Assembly: GCF_029846715.1 (NCBI RefSeq)
Contig: NZ_JARVWW010000039.1
Coordinates: 1-64,000 of the forward strand
Length of the DNA: 64,000 nucleotides
Reading direction: 5' to 3'
Source: Bradyrhizobium nivariense
GTDB taxonomy: Bacteria; Pseudomonadota; Alphaproteobacteria; Rhizobiales; Xanthobacteraceae
Position numbers and translations under genes: made by a program. Shown in pieces: positions 52,738-61,900 of this stretch. The notes beneath the pieces were generated by a model. That model had not been told where the DNA came from and did not search any database. It saw only the letters and a program-made list of their open reading frames with translations. Within the stretch, counting starts at the first letter, position 1, and every line of letters starts with the position of its first letter.

Positions 52738-53829
52738 TCAGCCGCGGGTACGCGAGCGGATCATGAAGCTGTCGTAGGTATATTCGGCAACCTGCCACCA
52801 CAGATATTCGTCGGAGCGGTAGGCCTGCATGGCGTCGATCGACTTCTTGAAGTCGGCGTTCTTGGCCGAGATCTCGCCCCACAGCTCATTGGTCGCCTTG
52901 AGGCAGGCTTCGAGCACCTCGTTGGTGAACGGACGAAGCTGGGTGCCGCCGGCGACCAGACGCTTCAGCGCGCCCGGGTTCTGCATGTCGTAACGCGCGG
53001 CCATCCAGGTGTTGGTGTTGACGGTCGCGTTGGTGAGAATCGCTTGATAGTTCTTCGGCAGCTCGTTCCACTTGTCGATATTGGCGAAGGCGTGGACGGT
53101 CGGACCACCTTCCCAGAAGCCCGGGTAATAGTAGTACTTCGCGACCTTGGCGAAGCCGAGCTTCTCGTCATCGTAGGGGCCGACCCATTCGGCGGCGTCG
53201 ATCGTGCCCTTCTCCAGCGACGGATAGATGTCGCCGCCGGCGAGCTGCTGCGGCACCACGCCGACCTTCTGGAGCACCTGGCCGGCAATGCCGCCGATGC
53301 GCATCTTGAGGCCCGAGAGGTCGGCAACGGTCTTGATCTCCTTGCGGAACCAGCCGCCCATCTGGGTGCCGGTGTTGCCGCAGGGGAAGCCCACCACGTT
53401 CGACTTCTTGAAGAACTCGTTGGCAAGCTCGTTGCCGCCGCCCTGGTAGAGCCAGGAATTCTGCTGGCGTGCGTTCAGGCCGAAAGGCACCGACGCGAAG
53501 ATTGCGAAGGTCGGGTCTTTGCCGACGTAATAATACGACACCGTGTGGCACATCTCGACGGTGCCCTTCTGCGTCGCATCCAGCGCCTGCAGACCCGGAA
53601 CGATTTCACCCGCCTGGAAGACCTGTATCTGAAACTTGTTGTCGGTCATCTCGGCGACGTATTTCGCCATCTGCTCGGCACCGCCATAGATGGTGTCGAG
53701 CGACTTCGGGAAGCTCGACGTCAGGCGCCACTTGATCTCGGGCGAGGACTGCGCGATCGCCGGCGAGGCCACCGCGGCGGTCGCCGCCGCGCCTGCTGCC
53801 GACACTTTCAAGAAATCACGACGCTTCAT
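52738..53829 (-). CDS. TRAP transporter substrate-binding protein, TakP-like (copy 2)
   Basis: 363 aa. Twin-arginine-style signal (MKRRDFLKVSAAGAAATAAV). Shares with copy 1 PEIKWRLTSSFPKSLDTIYG, GEIVPGLQALDATQKGTVE, GNTGTQMGGWFRKEI and TIDAAEWVGPYDDEKLGF over the full length, so it is a tandem duplicate that has since diverged. Both have their own terminators, so they can be expressed separately. The permeases are encoded about 6-10 kb away. Confidence 0.93.
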   Translation of the reverse strand: MKRRDFLKVSAAGAAATAAVASPAIAQSSPEIKWRLTSSFPKSLDTIYGGAEQMAKYVAEMTDNKFQIQVFQAGEIVPGLQALDATQKGTVEMCHTVSYYYVGKDPTFAIFASVPFGLNARQQNSWLYQGGGNELANEFFKKSNVVGFPCGNTGTQMGGWFRKEIKTVADLSGLKMRIGGIAGQVLQKVGVVPQQLAGGDIYPSLEKGTIDAAEWVGPYDDEKLGFAKVAKYYYYPGFWEGGPTVHAFANIDKWNELPKNYQAILTNATVNTNTWMAARYDMQNPGALKRLVAGGTQLRPFTNEVLEACLKATNELWGEISAKNADFKKSIDAMQAYRSDEYLWWQVAEYTYDSFMIRSRTRG

Positions 53830-54034
53830 CTTCAGTCTCTCCTTGTTGGGGCGTTTCCCCTAACTTCCTCTTTGCTGCCGCTCATTCCGGCGACGCGTTC
53901 TTGGGCCGCGTCGAACCGAAGGGGCTTGACTGCCGCGGGCCTTTAACACGGAAGCCCAGCTTTCGAAACGCGACATTGGCATGACGGGGCTCTACGAAAG
54001 TCGCATGTCCCCAGCCGATGGACGCAGGGCCGGG

Positions 54035-55171
54035 TCATGCCGCGGCGATGACGCCCTTGAGCTGGTCCCGGACCTGTCCCGCAATGGCGCGGTAGATCGC
54101 CGCATGGGGACCGTCCGGCTCGCTGTCGACCACGGGGGTGCCGGCATCCGAGGTGGCGCGAATCGCCATGTGCAGGGGGACCTCGCCCAGGAACGGCACC
54201 GCGAGCTTCTCGGCCTCGTGGCGCGCGCCGCCATGGCCGAAAATATCCGATTTCGTGCCGCAATGCGGGCACTGGAAATAGCTCATGTTCTCGACGATGC
54301 CGAGCACGGGCACGTTGACCTTCTTGAACATCGCAAGTCCCCGCCTTGCGTCGATCAGGGACAGGTCCTGCGGGGTCGAGACGATCACGGCGCCTTTCAG
54401 CGGCACGTTCTGCGCCAGGGTGAGTTGGGCATCGCCGGTGCCCGGCGGCATGTCGACGACGAGGACGTCGAGAGTGCCCCATTCGACGTCGCGCAGCATC
54501 TGCGTCACCGCCGACATCACCATGGGACCGCGCCAGATCATCGCGGTCTCTTCCTCCACCAGGAAGCCGATCGACATGATGGCGAGGCCGAAACGCCTGA
54601 GCGGAATCATCTTGCGCTCGGCGTTCAGCTCCGGCTTGTCGTGCAGGCCCGTCAGCCGCGGCATCGAGGGGCCGTAGATGTCGGCATCGAGCAGCCCGAC
54701 CTTGAGGCCGAGATCGCGCAAGCCCAGCGACAGATTGAGCGCGGTGGTGGACTTGCCGACGCCGCCCTTGCCCGAGGCGACCGCGATCACGGCAGCGACG
54801 CCCGGAATCTCGGACTGCCGCGCCATCGGCGACCCTCCGCCCTGCGGCGGCTTGTGGGCGTGGACCGGCTGGACGCCTGGCGTGCCGCGGCTCGGCGTTG
54901 GCGGCGCAGGCGGCGCCGCGCCGGCCTTGCGCTCGGCAGTCAGCGCCACCATCACTGTGGTGACGCCGGGAATGGCGCGCACGGCGGCCTCCGCTTCGGC
55001 CCGGACGGATTCCCAGGCCCGCGCCTCGGCGGCATCGACATTGATCGAGAAGAACACCTTGCCGTCGGCGGCGCTGATCGCGCTCAGCACATTGGCATTG
55101 GCGAGCGCGACCCCGCGGGGCGACTTGATCCTGGCGAGGCTGTCGAGAACCTGTTGCTGCGTCACGCTCAA
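54035..55171 (-). CDS. Mrp/ApbC-type iron-sulfur carrier P-loop ATPase
   Basis: 378 aa from a TTG start with AGGAG 7 nt upstream (GTG two codons later possible). An N-terminal DUF59-like domain (VLDSLARIKSPRGVALANAN, IPGVTTVMVALTAERKAG) and a Pro-rich linker precede the Mrp NTPase: ASGKGGVGKSTTALNLSLGL, GLLDADIYGPSMPRLTG, DMPPGTGDAQLTLAQ and the cluster-binding YFQCPHCG. It delivers Fe-S clusters to apoproteins. In-frame sequence upstream runs into a repeat and is not coding. Confidence 0.93.
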   Translation of the reverse strand: MSVTQQQVLDSLARIKSPRGVALANANVLSAISAADGKVFFSINVDAAEARAWESVRAEAEAAVRAIPGVTTVMVALTAERKAGAAPPAPPTPSRGTPGVQPVHAHKPPQGGGSPMARQSEIPGVAAVIAVASGKGGVGKSTTALNLSLGLRDLGLKVGLLDADIYGPSMPRLTGLHDKPELNAERKMIPLRRFGLAIMSIGFLVEEETAMIWRGPMVMSAVTQMLRDVEWGTLDVLVVDMPPGTGDAQLTLAQNVPLKGAVIVSTPQDLSLIDARRGLAMFKKVNVPVLGIVENMSYFQCPHCGTKSDIFGHGGARHEAEKLAVPFLGEVPLHMAIRATSDAGTPVVDSEPDGPHAAIYRAIAGQVRDQLKGVIAAA

Positions 55172-55188
55172 AGCGCATCTCCTGAACG

Positions 55189-55235
55189 GAGCACGATGCG
55201 GAAAAGGGTAGAGCGGTTTTCCGACAATCGTGCTC
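55189..55235. repeat. Inverted repeat upstream of mrp
   Basis: gagcacgatgcggaaaa (55189-55205) and ttttccgacaatcgtgctc (55217-55235) form an imperfect hairpin. This GAGCA...TGCTC type with a GGAAAA/TTTTCC centre is a common small repeat in Bradyrhizobium-group genomes. It sits directly before the ribosome site of mrp. Confidence 0.75.
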
Positions 55236-55277
55236 AATGCTTTAGGGTGCCCCATTAGAGCGGAAACACCCAAAAGG

Positions 55278-55715
55278 CTACTGCCTGCCGATATCGCCAG
55301 CCATCTCGGCGGGGGCGGCCCCCTGCTCCAGGGCCGCCTCATAGTTGAGCTCGATCATGACCCCGTTGGGGTCGTGGACGAAGATCTGCCAGAGGTCGCC
55401 GCCGGGCACCTGGCGGGAGTCGAACTTCATGCCCTTTGAGGCCAGACGCTGCTTCATGCCGTCAAACCCGCGGCTGACGAAGGCGACGTGGTGGACAACG
55501 CCGGAATCCGGCTTTTGTGGCTCCGCGGTCGGCGAAATATCGACGAGGTGCACCACCGGCCTGCCTTCGCTGTACATCCAGGCGCCGGGGAAGGCGAAAT
55601 TCGGCCGGGCGCCATTTTCCAGGCCCAGCACCTCCTCGTAGAAGCGGACGGTCTCGGCCAGATTCCGGGTCCGGATGTTGAAATGATCGAGCACGCCCAC
55701 GCTTACGCCGCTCAT
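55278..55715 (-). CDS. VOC-family (glyoxalase-fold) protein
   Basis: 145 aa. Paired beta-alpha-beta-beta-beta modules with metal-ligand candidates in VLDHFNIRT, VVHLVD, VVHHVAFV and GVMIELNY. The pattern is that of glyoxalase/bleomycin-resistance/dioxygenase-fold proteins. Substrate unknown. Confidence 0.88.
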   Translation of the reverse strand: MSGVSVGVLDHFNIRTRNLAETVRFYEEVLGLENGARPNFAFPGAWMYSEGRPVVHLVDISPTAEPQKPDSGVVHHVAFVSRGFDGMKQRLASKGMKFDSRQVPGGDLWQIFVHDPNGVMIELNYEAALEQGAAPAEMAGDIGRQ

Positions 55716-55910
55716 GCTTTCGCTCCCTTTTTCGAAGTCCTTAGGTCCGCCATCCTAGCACAGGAGGGCATCAAACGAAGCCGTTGCCCTCCGGCCTCAA
55801 CGGTTTATGGTGCGCGCGATCTGCCGCAATGGCGGAACTTTTGAGGGCGCCGATTGGCGTCCTCGGCCGGCAAAAACCGTAAAACCCGAACTACGGACAA
55901 GGTACCACAC

Positions 55911-56783
55911 ATGGCTAAAGTCGCTTTCCTCGGTCTCGGCGTCATGGGCTTCCCCATGGCCGGACACCTCGTGAAAAAAGGGGGCCATGAGGTCACCGTC
56001 TACAACCGCACGGCGGCCAAGGCGAAGGAGTGGGCGGACAAGTTCGGCGGCAAGACTGCGGCGACCCCGAAGGCTGCGGCCGAGGGCCAGGACTTCGTGA
56101 TGTGCTGCGTCGGCAACGACAATGATCTGCGCGCGGTCACGATCGGCGCCGACGGTGCGTTTGCCGGCATCAAGAAGGGTGCGACCTTCGTCGACCACAC
56201 CACCGCCTCCGCCGAGGTCGCGCGTGAGCTCGATGCGGCCGCCACCAAGGGTGGCTTCAAGTTCATCGACGCCCCGGTCTCCGGCGGCCAGGCCGGTGCC
56301 GAGAACGGCGTGCTGACGGTGATGTGCGGCGGCGCCGAGGGCGCCTATGCCGGCGCCGAGCCGATCATCAACAGCGCCTATGCGCGGATGTGCAAATTGC
56401 TCGGACCCGCCGGCTCGGGCCAGCTGACCAAGATGGTCAACCAGATCTGCATCGCCGGCCTGGTTCAGGGACTCTCCGAGGGCATCCACTTCGCCAAGAA
56501 GAGCGGCCTCGACGTCGCCGCCGTGATCGAGACCATCTCAAAAGGGGCGGCGCAGTCCTGGCAGATGGAGAACCGCTACAAGACCATGAACGACGACAAG
56601 TACGATTTTGGCTTCGCGGTCGAATGGATGCGCAAGGACCTCTCGATCTCGCTGGCCGAAGCCCGCCGCAACGGCGCCAATCTGCCGGTGACCGCGCTGG
56701 TCGACCAGTTCTACGCCGAGGTCGAGAAGATGGGCGGCAAGCGCTGGGATACATCGAGCCTGCTCGCGCGCCTTAATCGCTGA
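55911..56783 (+). CDS. Beta-hydroxyacid dehydrogenase (HIBADH/tartronate semialdehyde reductase family)
   Basis: 290 aa. NAD(P) site VAFLGLGVMGFPMAGHL with NRTAAK after strand 2, substrate segment DAPVSGGQAGAENG, catalytic Lys in GQLTKMVNQICIAGLVQG, and C-terminal KDLSISLAEARRNGANLPVT. Oxidises or reduces short beta-hydroxy acids such as 3-hydroxyisobutyrate or tartronate semialdehyde. Divergent from the VOC gene and followed 22 bp later by an antiporter. Confidence 0.93.
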   Translation: MAKVAFLGLGVMGFPMAGHLVKKGGHEVTVYNRTAAKAKEWADKFGGKTAATPKAAAEGQDFVMCCVGNDNDLRAVTIGADGAFAGIKKGATFVDHTTASAEVARELDAAATKGGFKFIDAPVSGGQAGAENGVLTVMCGGAEGAYAGAEPIINSAYARMCKLLGPAGSGQLTKMVNQICIAGLVQGLSEGIHFAKKSGLDVAAVIETISKGAAQSWQMENRYKTMNDDKYDFGFAVEWMRKDLSISLAEARRNGANLPVTALVDQFYAEVEKMGGKRWDTSSLLARLNR

Positions 56784-56805
56784 CACCTGACGAGGTGACC
56801 CCGCC

Positions 56806-58083
56806 TTGCTGATCGCACTCGCCGCAGTCTTCGTCCTCGCCTATGCGGCGATCGCGCTCGAGCACCCGATCGGGGTGAACAAGAGTGCGTCTGCGCTACT
56901 CGGCGCAGGCGTGCTCTGGACAATCTACGCGCTCGCGACGAGAGACCACACGCTGGTCGGGCGTCAGCTTGACGAGTCCGTCGCCTCCACCGCGCAGATC
57001 GTGTTCTTCCTGGTTGGCGCGATGACCATCGTCGAAGTGATCGACGCCCATGACGGTTTCGAGGTCATCACCTCGCGCATCAGCACGACGAGCCAGGTCC
57101 GTCTGATATGGCTGATTGGCTTCGTGACCTTCTTCCTCAGTGCAATCCTCGACAATCTGACCACCACCATCGTCATGGTCTCACTGATCCAGCGGCTGAT
57201 CGCCAAGCGCGACGACCGCCTGCTGTTCGCCTCCCTCATCGTCATCGCCGCAAATGCCGGCGGTGCATGGACCGTGATCGGCGACGTCACCACGACCATG
57301 CTGTGGATCGGCGGGCAGATCTCGCCCTTGAAAATCATGGGCGCGGTGTTCCTGCCTTCGCTGCTCAACCTGCTGGTGCCGCTCGCATTCATCAGCTTTT
57401 CGCTACGGGGCAAGACCATCGCACCGCCGACGAAAGAGGACGGGTTGCAGGGCGTCGATCCGTTCGAGCGGAACGTGATGTTCTATCTCGGACTCGGCGT
57501 ACTGATCGCGGTGCCCGCCTTCAAGACGGTCACGCAGCTGCCGCCCTTCATGGGCGTCCTGCTCGGGCTTGGCATCGTGTGGTTGGTCGGCGAGATCGTG
57601 CATCGCAACAAGGATGAGCATGTCCGCGGCCCGCTCACGCTTGCGCATGCGCTGACGCGGATCGACATGGGCTCGATCGTGTTCTTCCTCGGCATCTTGC
57701 TCGCAGTCGCCTGCCTTGAACATGCCGGCCTGCTCTCCATGCTGGCTAAATGGCTGGACACCGCGATTGGCCGCCAGGACGTCATCGTCGTCGTGCTCGG
57801 GCTGCTCAGCGCCGTCATCGATAACGTGCCGCTGGTGGCCGCGACGATGGGCATGTACGACCTCACGCATTATCCGGCCGACAGCTTCCTCTGGGAGTTC
57901 ATCGCCTATTGCGGCGGCACCGGTGGTTCGATCTTGATTATCGGCTCGGCCGCAGGCGTCGCCGCCATGGGGCTCGAGCGCATCGAGTTCCTCTGGTACG
58001 CCCGCCGCATCGCCGCTCCGGCGCTCGCCGGCTATCTGGCGGGAGCCGTGGTGTATATCGCACAGCATGCGGCGCTGCATTGA
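56806..58083 (+). CDS. NhaD-like sodium/proton antiporter
   Basis: 425 aa, about 11-13 membrane helices. Conserved helix segments SAILDNLTTTIVMVSLIQ, VIAANAGGAWTVIGDVTTTM and SAVIDNVPLVAATMGMYDL carry the Asp-Asn pairs of NhaD/ArsB-type antiporters. A TTG start with CGAGGTGA about 10 nt upstream. The ion-transporter superfamily is certain; the Na+/H+ assignment is by family resemblance. Confidence 0.9.
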   Translation: MLIALAAVFVLAYAAIALEHPIGVNKSASALLGAGVLWTIYALATRDHTLVGRQLDESVASTAQIVFFLVGAMTIVEVIDAHDGFEVITSRISTTSQVRLIWLIGFVTFFLSAILDNLTTTIVMVSLIQRLIAKRDDRLLFASLIVIAANAGGAWTVIGDVTTTMLWIGGQISPLKIMGAVFLPSLLNLLVPLAFISFSLRGKTIAPPTKEDGLQGVDPFERNVMFYLGLGVLIAVPAFKTVTQLPPFMGVLLGLGIVWLVGEIVHRNKDEHVRGPLTLAHALTRIDMGSIVFFLGILLAVACLEHAGLLSMLAKWLDTAIGRQDVIVVVLGLLSAVIDNVPLVAATMGMYDLTHYPADSFLWEFIAYCGGTGGSILIIGSAAGVAAMGLERIEFLWYARRIAAPALAGYLAGAVVYIAQHAALH

Positions 58084-58219
58084 GCGGCACAGGCGCGATC
58101 CAAATTAACGCCGGGTTAACGTAATTCTTTAGCTCCTTAAGTCACCTCTTAAGGATTTCTTGCCAGAGATAGACAATGCAGAAGGCCCGTCTCGCGCGGG
58201 CAGGAATTGTTGTTGTGCG

Positions 58220-59815
58220 ATGAGTAAACCCGCTGAAAAGCCCGAGGTTGTGCAGCTTCCGGCCGAGCCGGTGAGCGCGCCGTCGGCGAGCAGCCGTAGG
58301 GCTGCGGCGCAGCGGGTACGCGAGGCGCGCGACAAGTTAACGTCGACCAGCGGAACCCGGCCGGCTTTCGACGCCGAGATGCTGCGCCAATATGCCCAGA
58401 CGCGGCTGTCGGCTTCCTACGTCGCGATGCTGCTGGTCGTTGCCACCGGCGTGCTGTTCGGGCTGTGGATGCAGCCGATCCCGGCCGCGGCCTGGACCGC
58501 CGGCATGCTCTGCATCCACGCAGCGATGATCCGCAGCTGCCACCGCTTCCTGGCCGAGCCCTCCTCGCCGACCGCGACGCGCGCCTGGCGGACACGCTTC
58601 GTCGTGCTCGACCTGCTCTATGGCCTGTGCTGGATGGCGATCCTGATCCATCCCGTGCTCGACATGGTCACGGAAACGCTGATGATGTTCCTGATGCTGC
58701 TGGTGATCGCAGTATCGAGCATGCTGGCCGCCAATCTGCCGATCGCAGCCCTTGCCGCCACCGCGCCGGTCGCGGTCGCGATGGCGCTGAGCTTTGTGAT
58801 GACCGGCTCGCTGGACAATTACGTCCTGGCCGCGCTCGCGCTCTCGGCCGAAGGCTATTTCGTGCTGCTGGCGCACCGCCTGCACTCCTCGACCTTCGCC
58901 ACGCTCGAGGCGCGCGCCGAGAAGGACGCGCTGATCGGCGAGCTCGAACAGGCCAAGGCGATCTCGGACGAAGCCCGTCACCGCGCTGAATCCGCCAACG
59001 TCGCCAAGTCGCGCTTTCTTGCGCAGATGAGCCACGAACTGCGCACGCCGCTGAACGCCATCCTCGGCTTCTCCGAGGTGATGAAGAGCGAAATCTTCGG
59101 CGCGCATCAGGTCGCCGTCTACAAGGAATATTCGGGCGACATCCATAATTCCGGCGTCCACCTGCTCAACCTCATCAACGAGATCCTCGATCTGTCGCGA
59201 ATCGAGGCCGGCCGTTACGAGCTCAACGAGGAAGCGGTCTCGCTGGTCGGCATTGTCGCCGACTGCCATCATTTGATGAAGCTGCGCGCCTCGAGCCGCG
59301 GCATCACCATCCACGAGGTGTTCGAGCAGGCAATGCCGCGGCTCTGGGCCGACGAGCGCGCGATCCGCCAGGTCATGCTCAATCTGCTCTCCAACTCGAT
59401 CAAGTTCACCCCGCAGGGTGGCGAGATCTGGCTCAAGGCCGGCTGGACCGCCTCGGGCGGACAATATCTCTCGGTGAAGGATTCCGGCTCCGGCATTCCC
59501 GAGGACGAGATCCCTGTCGTGCTCGCCTCGTTCGGCCAAGGCTCCAACTCGATCAAATCGGCTGAACAGGGCGCGGGTCTCGGCCTGCCGATCGCCAAAA
59601 ATCTGATCGACCTGCATGGCGGTACATTCACGCTGAAATCGAAGCTGCGCATCGGCACCGAAGTGATCGTCACCTTCCCGCCGGAGCGCGTGATGAGCGC
59701 GCTGGCGCCGATGTCGGATGATTCTCCGCCGCTCCAGCCGGAGAGTTCCGCGGTGGCGGACGAGAAGCGCAGGCCTCGCCACAAGCCGATCATGAGCGCA
59801 GGTACAGGCTTGTAA
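58220..59815 (+). CDS. PleC/DivJ-like sensor histidine kinase
   Basis: 531 aa. A disordered N-terminus (about 1-65) precedes six or so membrane helices (about 80-225), a coiled linker (ALIGELEQAKAISDEARHRA), then DHp SRFLAQMSHELRTPLNAILG and the specificity segment YSGDIHNSGVHLLNLINEIL. The ATPase has NLLSNSIKFTPQGG and DSGSGIPEDEI, GAGLGLPIA. Sequence after the H box matches the PleC/DivJ (PdhS) type that controls DivK/CtrA cell-cycle signalling; identity with either is not proven. Confidence 0.9.
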   Translation: MSKPAEKPEVVQLPAEPVSAPSASSRRAAAQRVREARDKLTSTSGTRPAFDAEMLRQYAQTRLSASYVAMLLVVATGVLFGLWMQPIPAAAWTAGMLCIHAAMIRSCHRFLAEPSSPTATRAWRTRFVVLDLLYGLCWMAILIHPVLDMVTETLMMFLMLLVIAVSSMLAANLPIAALAATAPVAVAMALSFVMTGSLDNYVLAALALSAEGYFVLLAHRLHSSTFATLEARAEKDALIGELEQAKAISDEARHRAESANVAKSRFLAQMSHELRTPLNAILGFSEVMKSEIFGAHQVAVYKEYSGDIHNSGVHLLNLINEILDLSRIEAGRYELNEEAVSLVGIVADCHHLMKLRASSRGITIHEVFEQAMPRLWADERAIRQVMLNLLSNSIKFTPQGGEIWLKAGWTASGGQYLSVKDSGSGIPEDEIPVVLASFGQGSNSIKSAEQGAGLGLPIAKNLIDLHGGTFTLKSKLRIGTEVIVTFPPERVMSALAPMSDDSPPLQPESSAVADEKRRPRHKPIMSAGTGL

Positions 59816-59859
59816 CGAGATGCTTGCAGACATGGCCGACCATCCCCCACTATGCCCGA

Positions 59860-60063
59860 ATGAGCAAAGAAACGCCGTGCGTGGCCATCTGCATGATCGA
59901 TCCCAAGACAAAACTGTGCTTCGGCTGCGGACGCACCTTGCCGGAGATCGCGCGCTGGCACGCCATGGAAAGCGCGGAACGGCTAGCGGTCATGGCGCGG
60001 CTGCCCACGCGTATGAATCAGGCTGGACTTGCGGCCGTCGCGGGATCGCCGAAACGCACTTGA
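59860..60063 (+). CDS. DUF1289 small Cys-rich protein
   Basis: 67 aa. Starts MSKETPCVAICMIDPKTKLC and has FGCGRTLPEIARWHAMESAE: the four-Cys DUF1289 pattern (CxxxC, CxxC) that binds a metal. Common in proteobacteria, function unknown. The aspartic protease gene follows on the same strand 28 bp later. Confidence 0.88.
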   Translation: MSKETPCVAICMIDPKTKLCFGCGRTLPEIARWHAMESAERLAVMARLPTRMNQAGLAAVAGSPKRT

Positions 60064-60091
60064 CCGGCCTGCGCGCATCCGGAGGTGCGCA

Positions 60092-60646
60092 ATGATCCGC
60101 TTCCTGCTCGTTCTCATCATGCTCGCCGGCACCGCAGGTGCCGTCGTCGCCTACGGCGATTCCGACCAGATCGCGCGCGCGAGCAGCAAGGTTTCGCACA
60201 TCTTCCGCACACAGATCGCATCGCCTGCCCCCGCCGTACAGATCCAGCGCGGCCAGGGCGGCGAATTCGCGCTGCGCGCGAAGATCAACGGCGTGGCCGC
60301 ACCGATGGTGATCGACACCGGCGCGACCTCGGTGGTGCTGACCTGGGAAACCGCGAAGGCGATCGGACTGCCGCTCGAGATGCTCGAATACGACGTCGAT
60401 CTCGAAACCGCGGGCGGCCATACCAAGGCGGCCCGCCTCACGATCGACCGCCTCTCCGTCGGCCACCTCGTCGAGAAATCGGTGCCAGCCCTCATCGTGC
60501 AACGCGGGCAGATGAAGACCAATCTGCTCGGCATGAGCTTCCTCGACCGGCTGGAGAGCTGGGGCGTGCGCGCCGACAAGCTGATGCTCACAGGCTATCC
60601 AGAGCTCCAGACCGGTCACCGCCGCCCGCGCATGGCGGTCGACTAG
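60092..60646 (+). CDS. Retropepsin-like aspartic protease (TIGR02281 type)
   Basis: 184 aa. A membrane/signal helix (MIRFLLVLIMLAGTAGAVVA) precedes a single-lobe aspartyl protease domain with VIDTGATSVVLTWETAKAIG as the catalytic D-T-G motif and TNLLGMSFLDRLESW as the second hairpin; it should dimerise like retropepsins. Expected in the periplasm. GGAGG lies upstream of the ATG. Confidence 0.88.
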   Translation: MIRFLLVLIMLAGTAGAVVAYGDSDQIARASSKVSHIFRTQIASPAPAVQIQRGQGGEFALRAKINGVAAPMVIDTGATSVVLTWETAKAIGLPLEMLEYDVDLETAGGHTKAARLTIDRLSVGHLVEKSVPALIVQRGQMKTNLLGMSFLDRLESWGVRADKLMLTGYPELQTGHRRPRMAVD

Positions 60647-60662
60647 ACTCCCCACGAGAGCT

Positions 60663-60851
60663 ATGCCGCCACGGCCGACAGACGCGATGACGCGGGCTGC
60701 CATCCGCCCCGGCCGCAACATCAGGCGGCGCGCCGCGAAAGCGCGCCAGTGTGGCATTTGCGTCAAGCACGACGATTTGCCGGACTGGAACGCCGCCAAA
60801 TTCCACACCTTCCGCGTCGACGTGAACTATCATTTCGATCTGCTCCGCTGA
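60663..60851 (+). CDS. Short ORF, possible outer-membrane protein remnant
   Basis: 62 aa. The first half is Arg-rich and unlike protein; the end reads KFHTFRVDVNYHFDLLR, which resembles the last beta strand of small outer-membrane barrels. It may be the 3' scrap of a lost porin-like gene or chance. Followed by a strong hairpin. Confidence 0.3.
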   Translation: MPPRPTDAMTRAAIRPGRNIRRRAAKARQCGICVKHDDLPDWNAAKFHTFRVDVNYHFDLLR

Positions 60852-60863
60852 GGCGGATCACGC

Positions 60864-60891
60864 AAGAGCCGGATATTGCGATCCGGCTCTT
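60864..60891. terminator. Bidirectional hairpin terminator between the 60.6 kb genes and dusA
   Basis: aagagccggat (60864-60874) and atccggctctt (60881-60891) are exact reverse complements around a 6-nt loop. It lies 14 bp beyond the dusA stop codon on the minus strand and after the plus-strand genes. Confidence 0.8.
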
Positions 60892-60904
60892 CGTGTGACT
60901 ACGG

Positions 60905-61873
60905 TTAGGCTGCCACCTCCACCGGCGCGCGCGCACCGACACGCGCGATCGCATCGCGCAGCACATCGAGGCCGGCGCCCGGCTTCACCCCCTGCTCGGC
61001 AAGATGGCGGCGGAAGGCGCGGGCGCCGGGAACGGCGTGGAATGCGCCGACGAAATGCCGCGTCATGGAGTGCAGCCGCGTGCCGCGCGCGAGCTGCTGC
61101 TCGATATAGGGCATCATCGCCTCGAGCGCATCCTGCATGGAGGCATGCGGCGCGGGCTCGCCAAAAATGTCCTGATCGACCGAGAGCATCCGCCATGGCT
61201 CCTGATAGGCGGCCCGTCCGAGCATCACGCCGTCAACGTGATCGAGATGTGCTTTTGCTTCGTCGATGCCTGGGATGCCCCCGTTGATGATGACGGGCAC
61301 ATCAGGCATCGCGCGCTTGAGGCGATAGACGCGATCATAGTCGAGCGGCGGAATGTCACGATTCTCCTTCGGCGACAAACCGTTTAGCCATGCTTTCCGG
61401 GCATGCACGATCAGCGCATCGCAGCCGGACGCGACCACTGTGCGCGCAAGCTGGTCGAGCGCGACTTCCGGATCCTGGTCGTCGATGCCGATGCGGCACT
61501 TCACGGTAACGGGTACGGCAACCGCACGCTTCATCGCCTCGACGCATCTCGCCACGAGATCAGGCTCCGCCATGAGGCAAGCGCCGAAACGGCCGTCCTT
61601 CACGCGGTCGGAGGGGCAGCCGACATTGAGGTTGATCTCGTCATAACCGAACTCCTCGCCGATCCGCGCCGCCAGCGCCAGCTCGCGCGGATCCGACCCG
61701 CCGAGCTGAAGCGCCACCGGGTGCTCGACCACGTCGAACCCAAGCAGCCGCCCCCGGTCACCATGAATGATGGCGCCAGTGGTCAGCATTTCCGTATAGA
61801 GCAGCGCCCGCCTCGTCAGGTGACGGTGGAACACCCGGCAATGCCGGTCGCTCCAATCCATCATGGGTGCCAC
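60905..61873 (-). CDS. dusA: tRNA-dihydrouridine synthase A
   Basis: 322 aa as read from GTG 61873. FMN-barrel motifs: APMMDWSDRHCRVFHR, NLNVGCPSDRVKDGRFGACL with the catalytic Cys in GACLM, VKCRIGIDD, VHARKAWLNGLSPKEN and INGGIPGIDEA, GRAAYQEPW. It reduces uridine to dihydrouridine in tRNA D loops. In-frame codons before the GTG read HYRFSV, belonging to the family N-terminus, so the true start is upstream; a CTG at 61900 with AAGAAGG 9 nt before it is a candidate because no ATG/GTG/TTG exists before the next stop. Confidence 0.94.
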   Translation of the reverse strand: MAPMMDWSDRHCRVFHRHLTRRALLYTEMLTTGAIIHGDRGRLLGFDVVEHPVALQLGGSDPRELALAARIGEEFGYDEINLNVGCPSDRVKDGRFGACLMAEPDLVARCVEAMKRAVAVPVTVKCRIGIDDQDPEVALDQLARTVVASGCDALIVHARKAWLNGLSPKENRDIPPLDYDRVYRLKRAMPDVPVIINGGIPGIDEAKAHLDHVDGVMLGRAAYQEPWRMLSVDQDIFGEPAPHASMQDALEAMMPYIEQQLARGTRLHSMTRHFVGAFHAVPGARAFRRHLAEQGVKPGAGLDVLRDAIARVGARAPVEVAA

Positions 61874-61900
61874 AGAAAAGCGATAGTGTTGACGTTCCAG

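Noticed and set aside
53943..55178. 411 aa minus-strand ORF overlapping mrp
   Set aside because: Other frame of mrp on the same strand with Arg/Gly-rich sequence; the Mrp frame carries all motifs.
58337..59911. 524 aa minus-strand ORF opposite the PleC-like kinase
   Set aside because: Shadow frame; the opposite strand has a complete histidine kinase.
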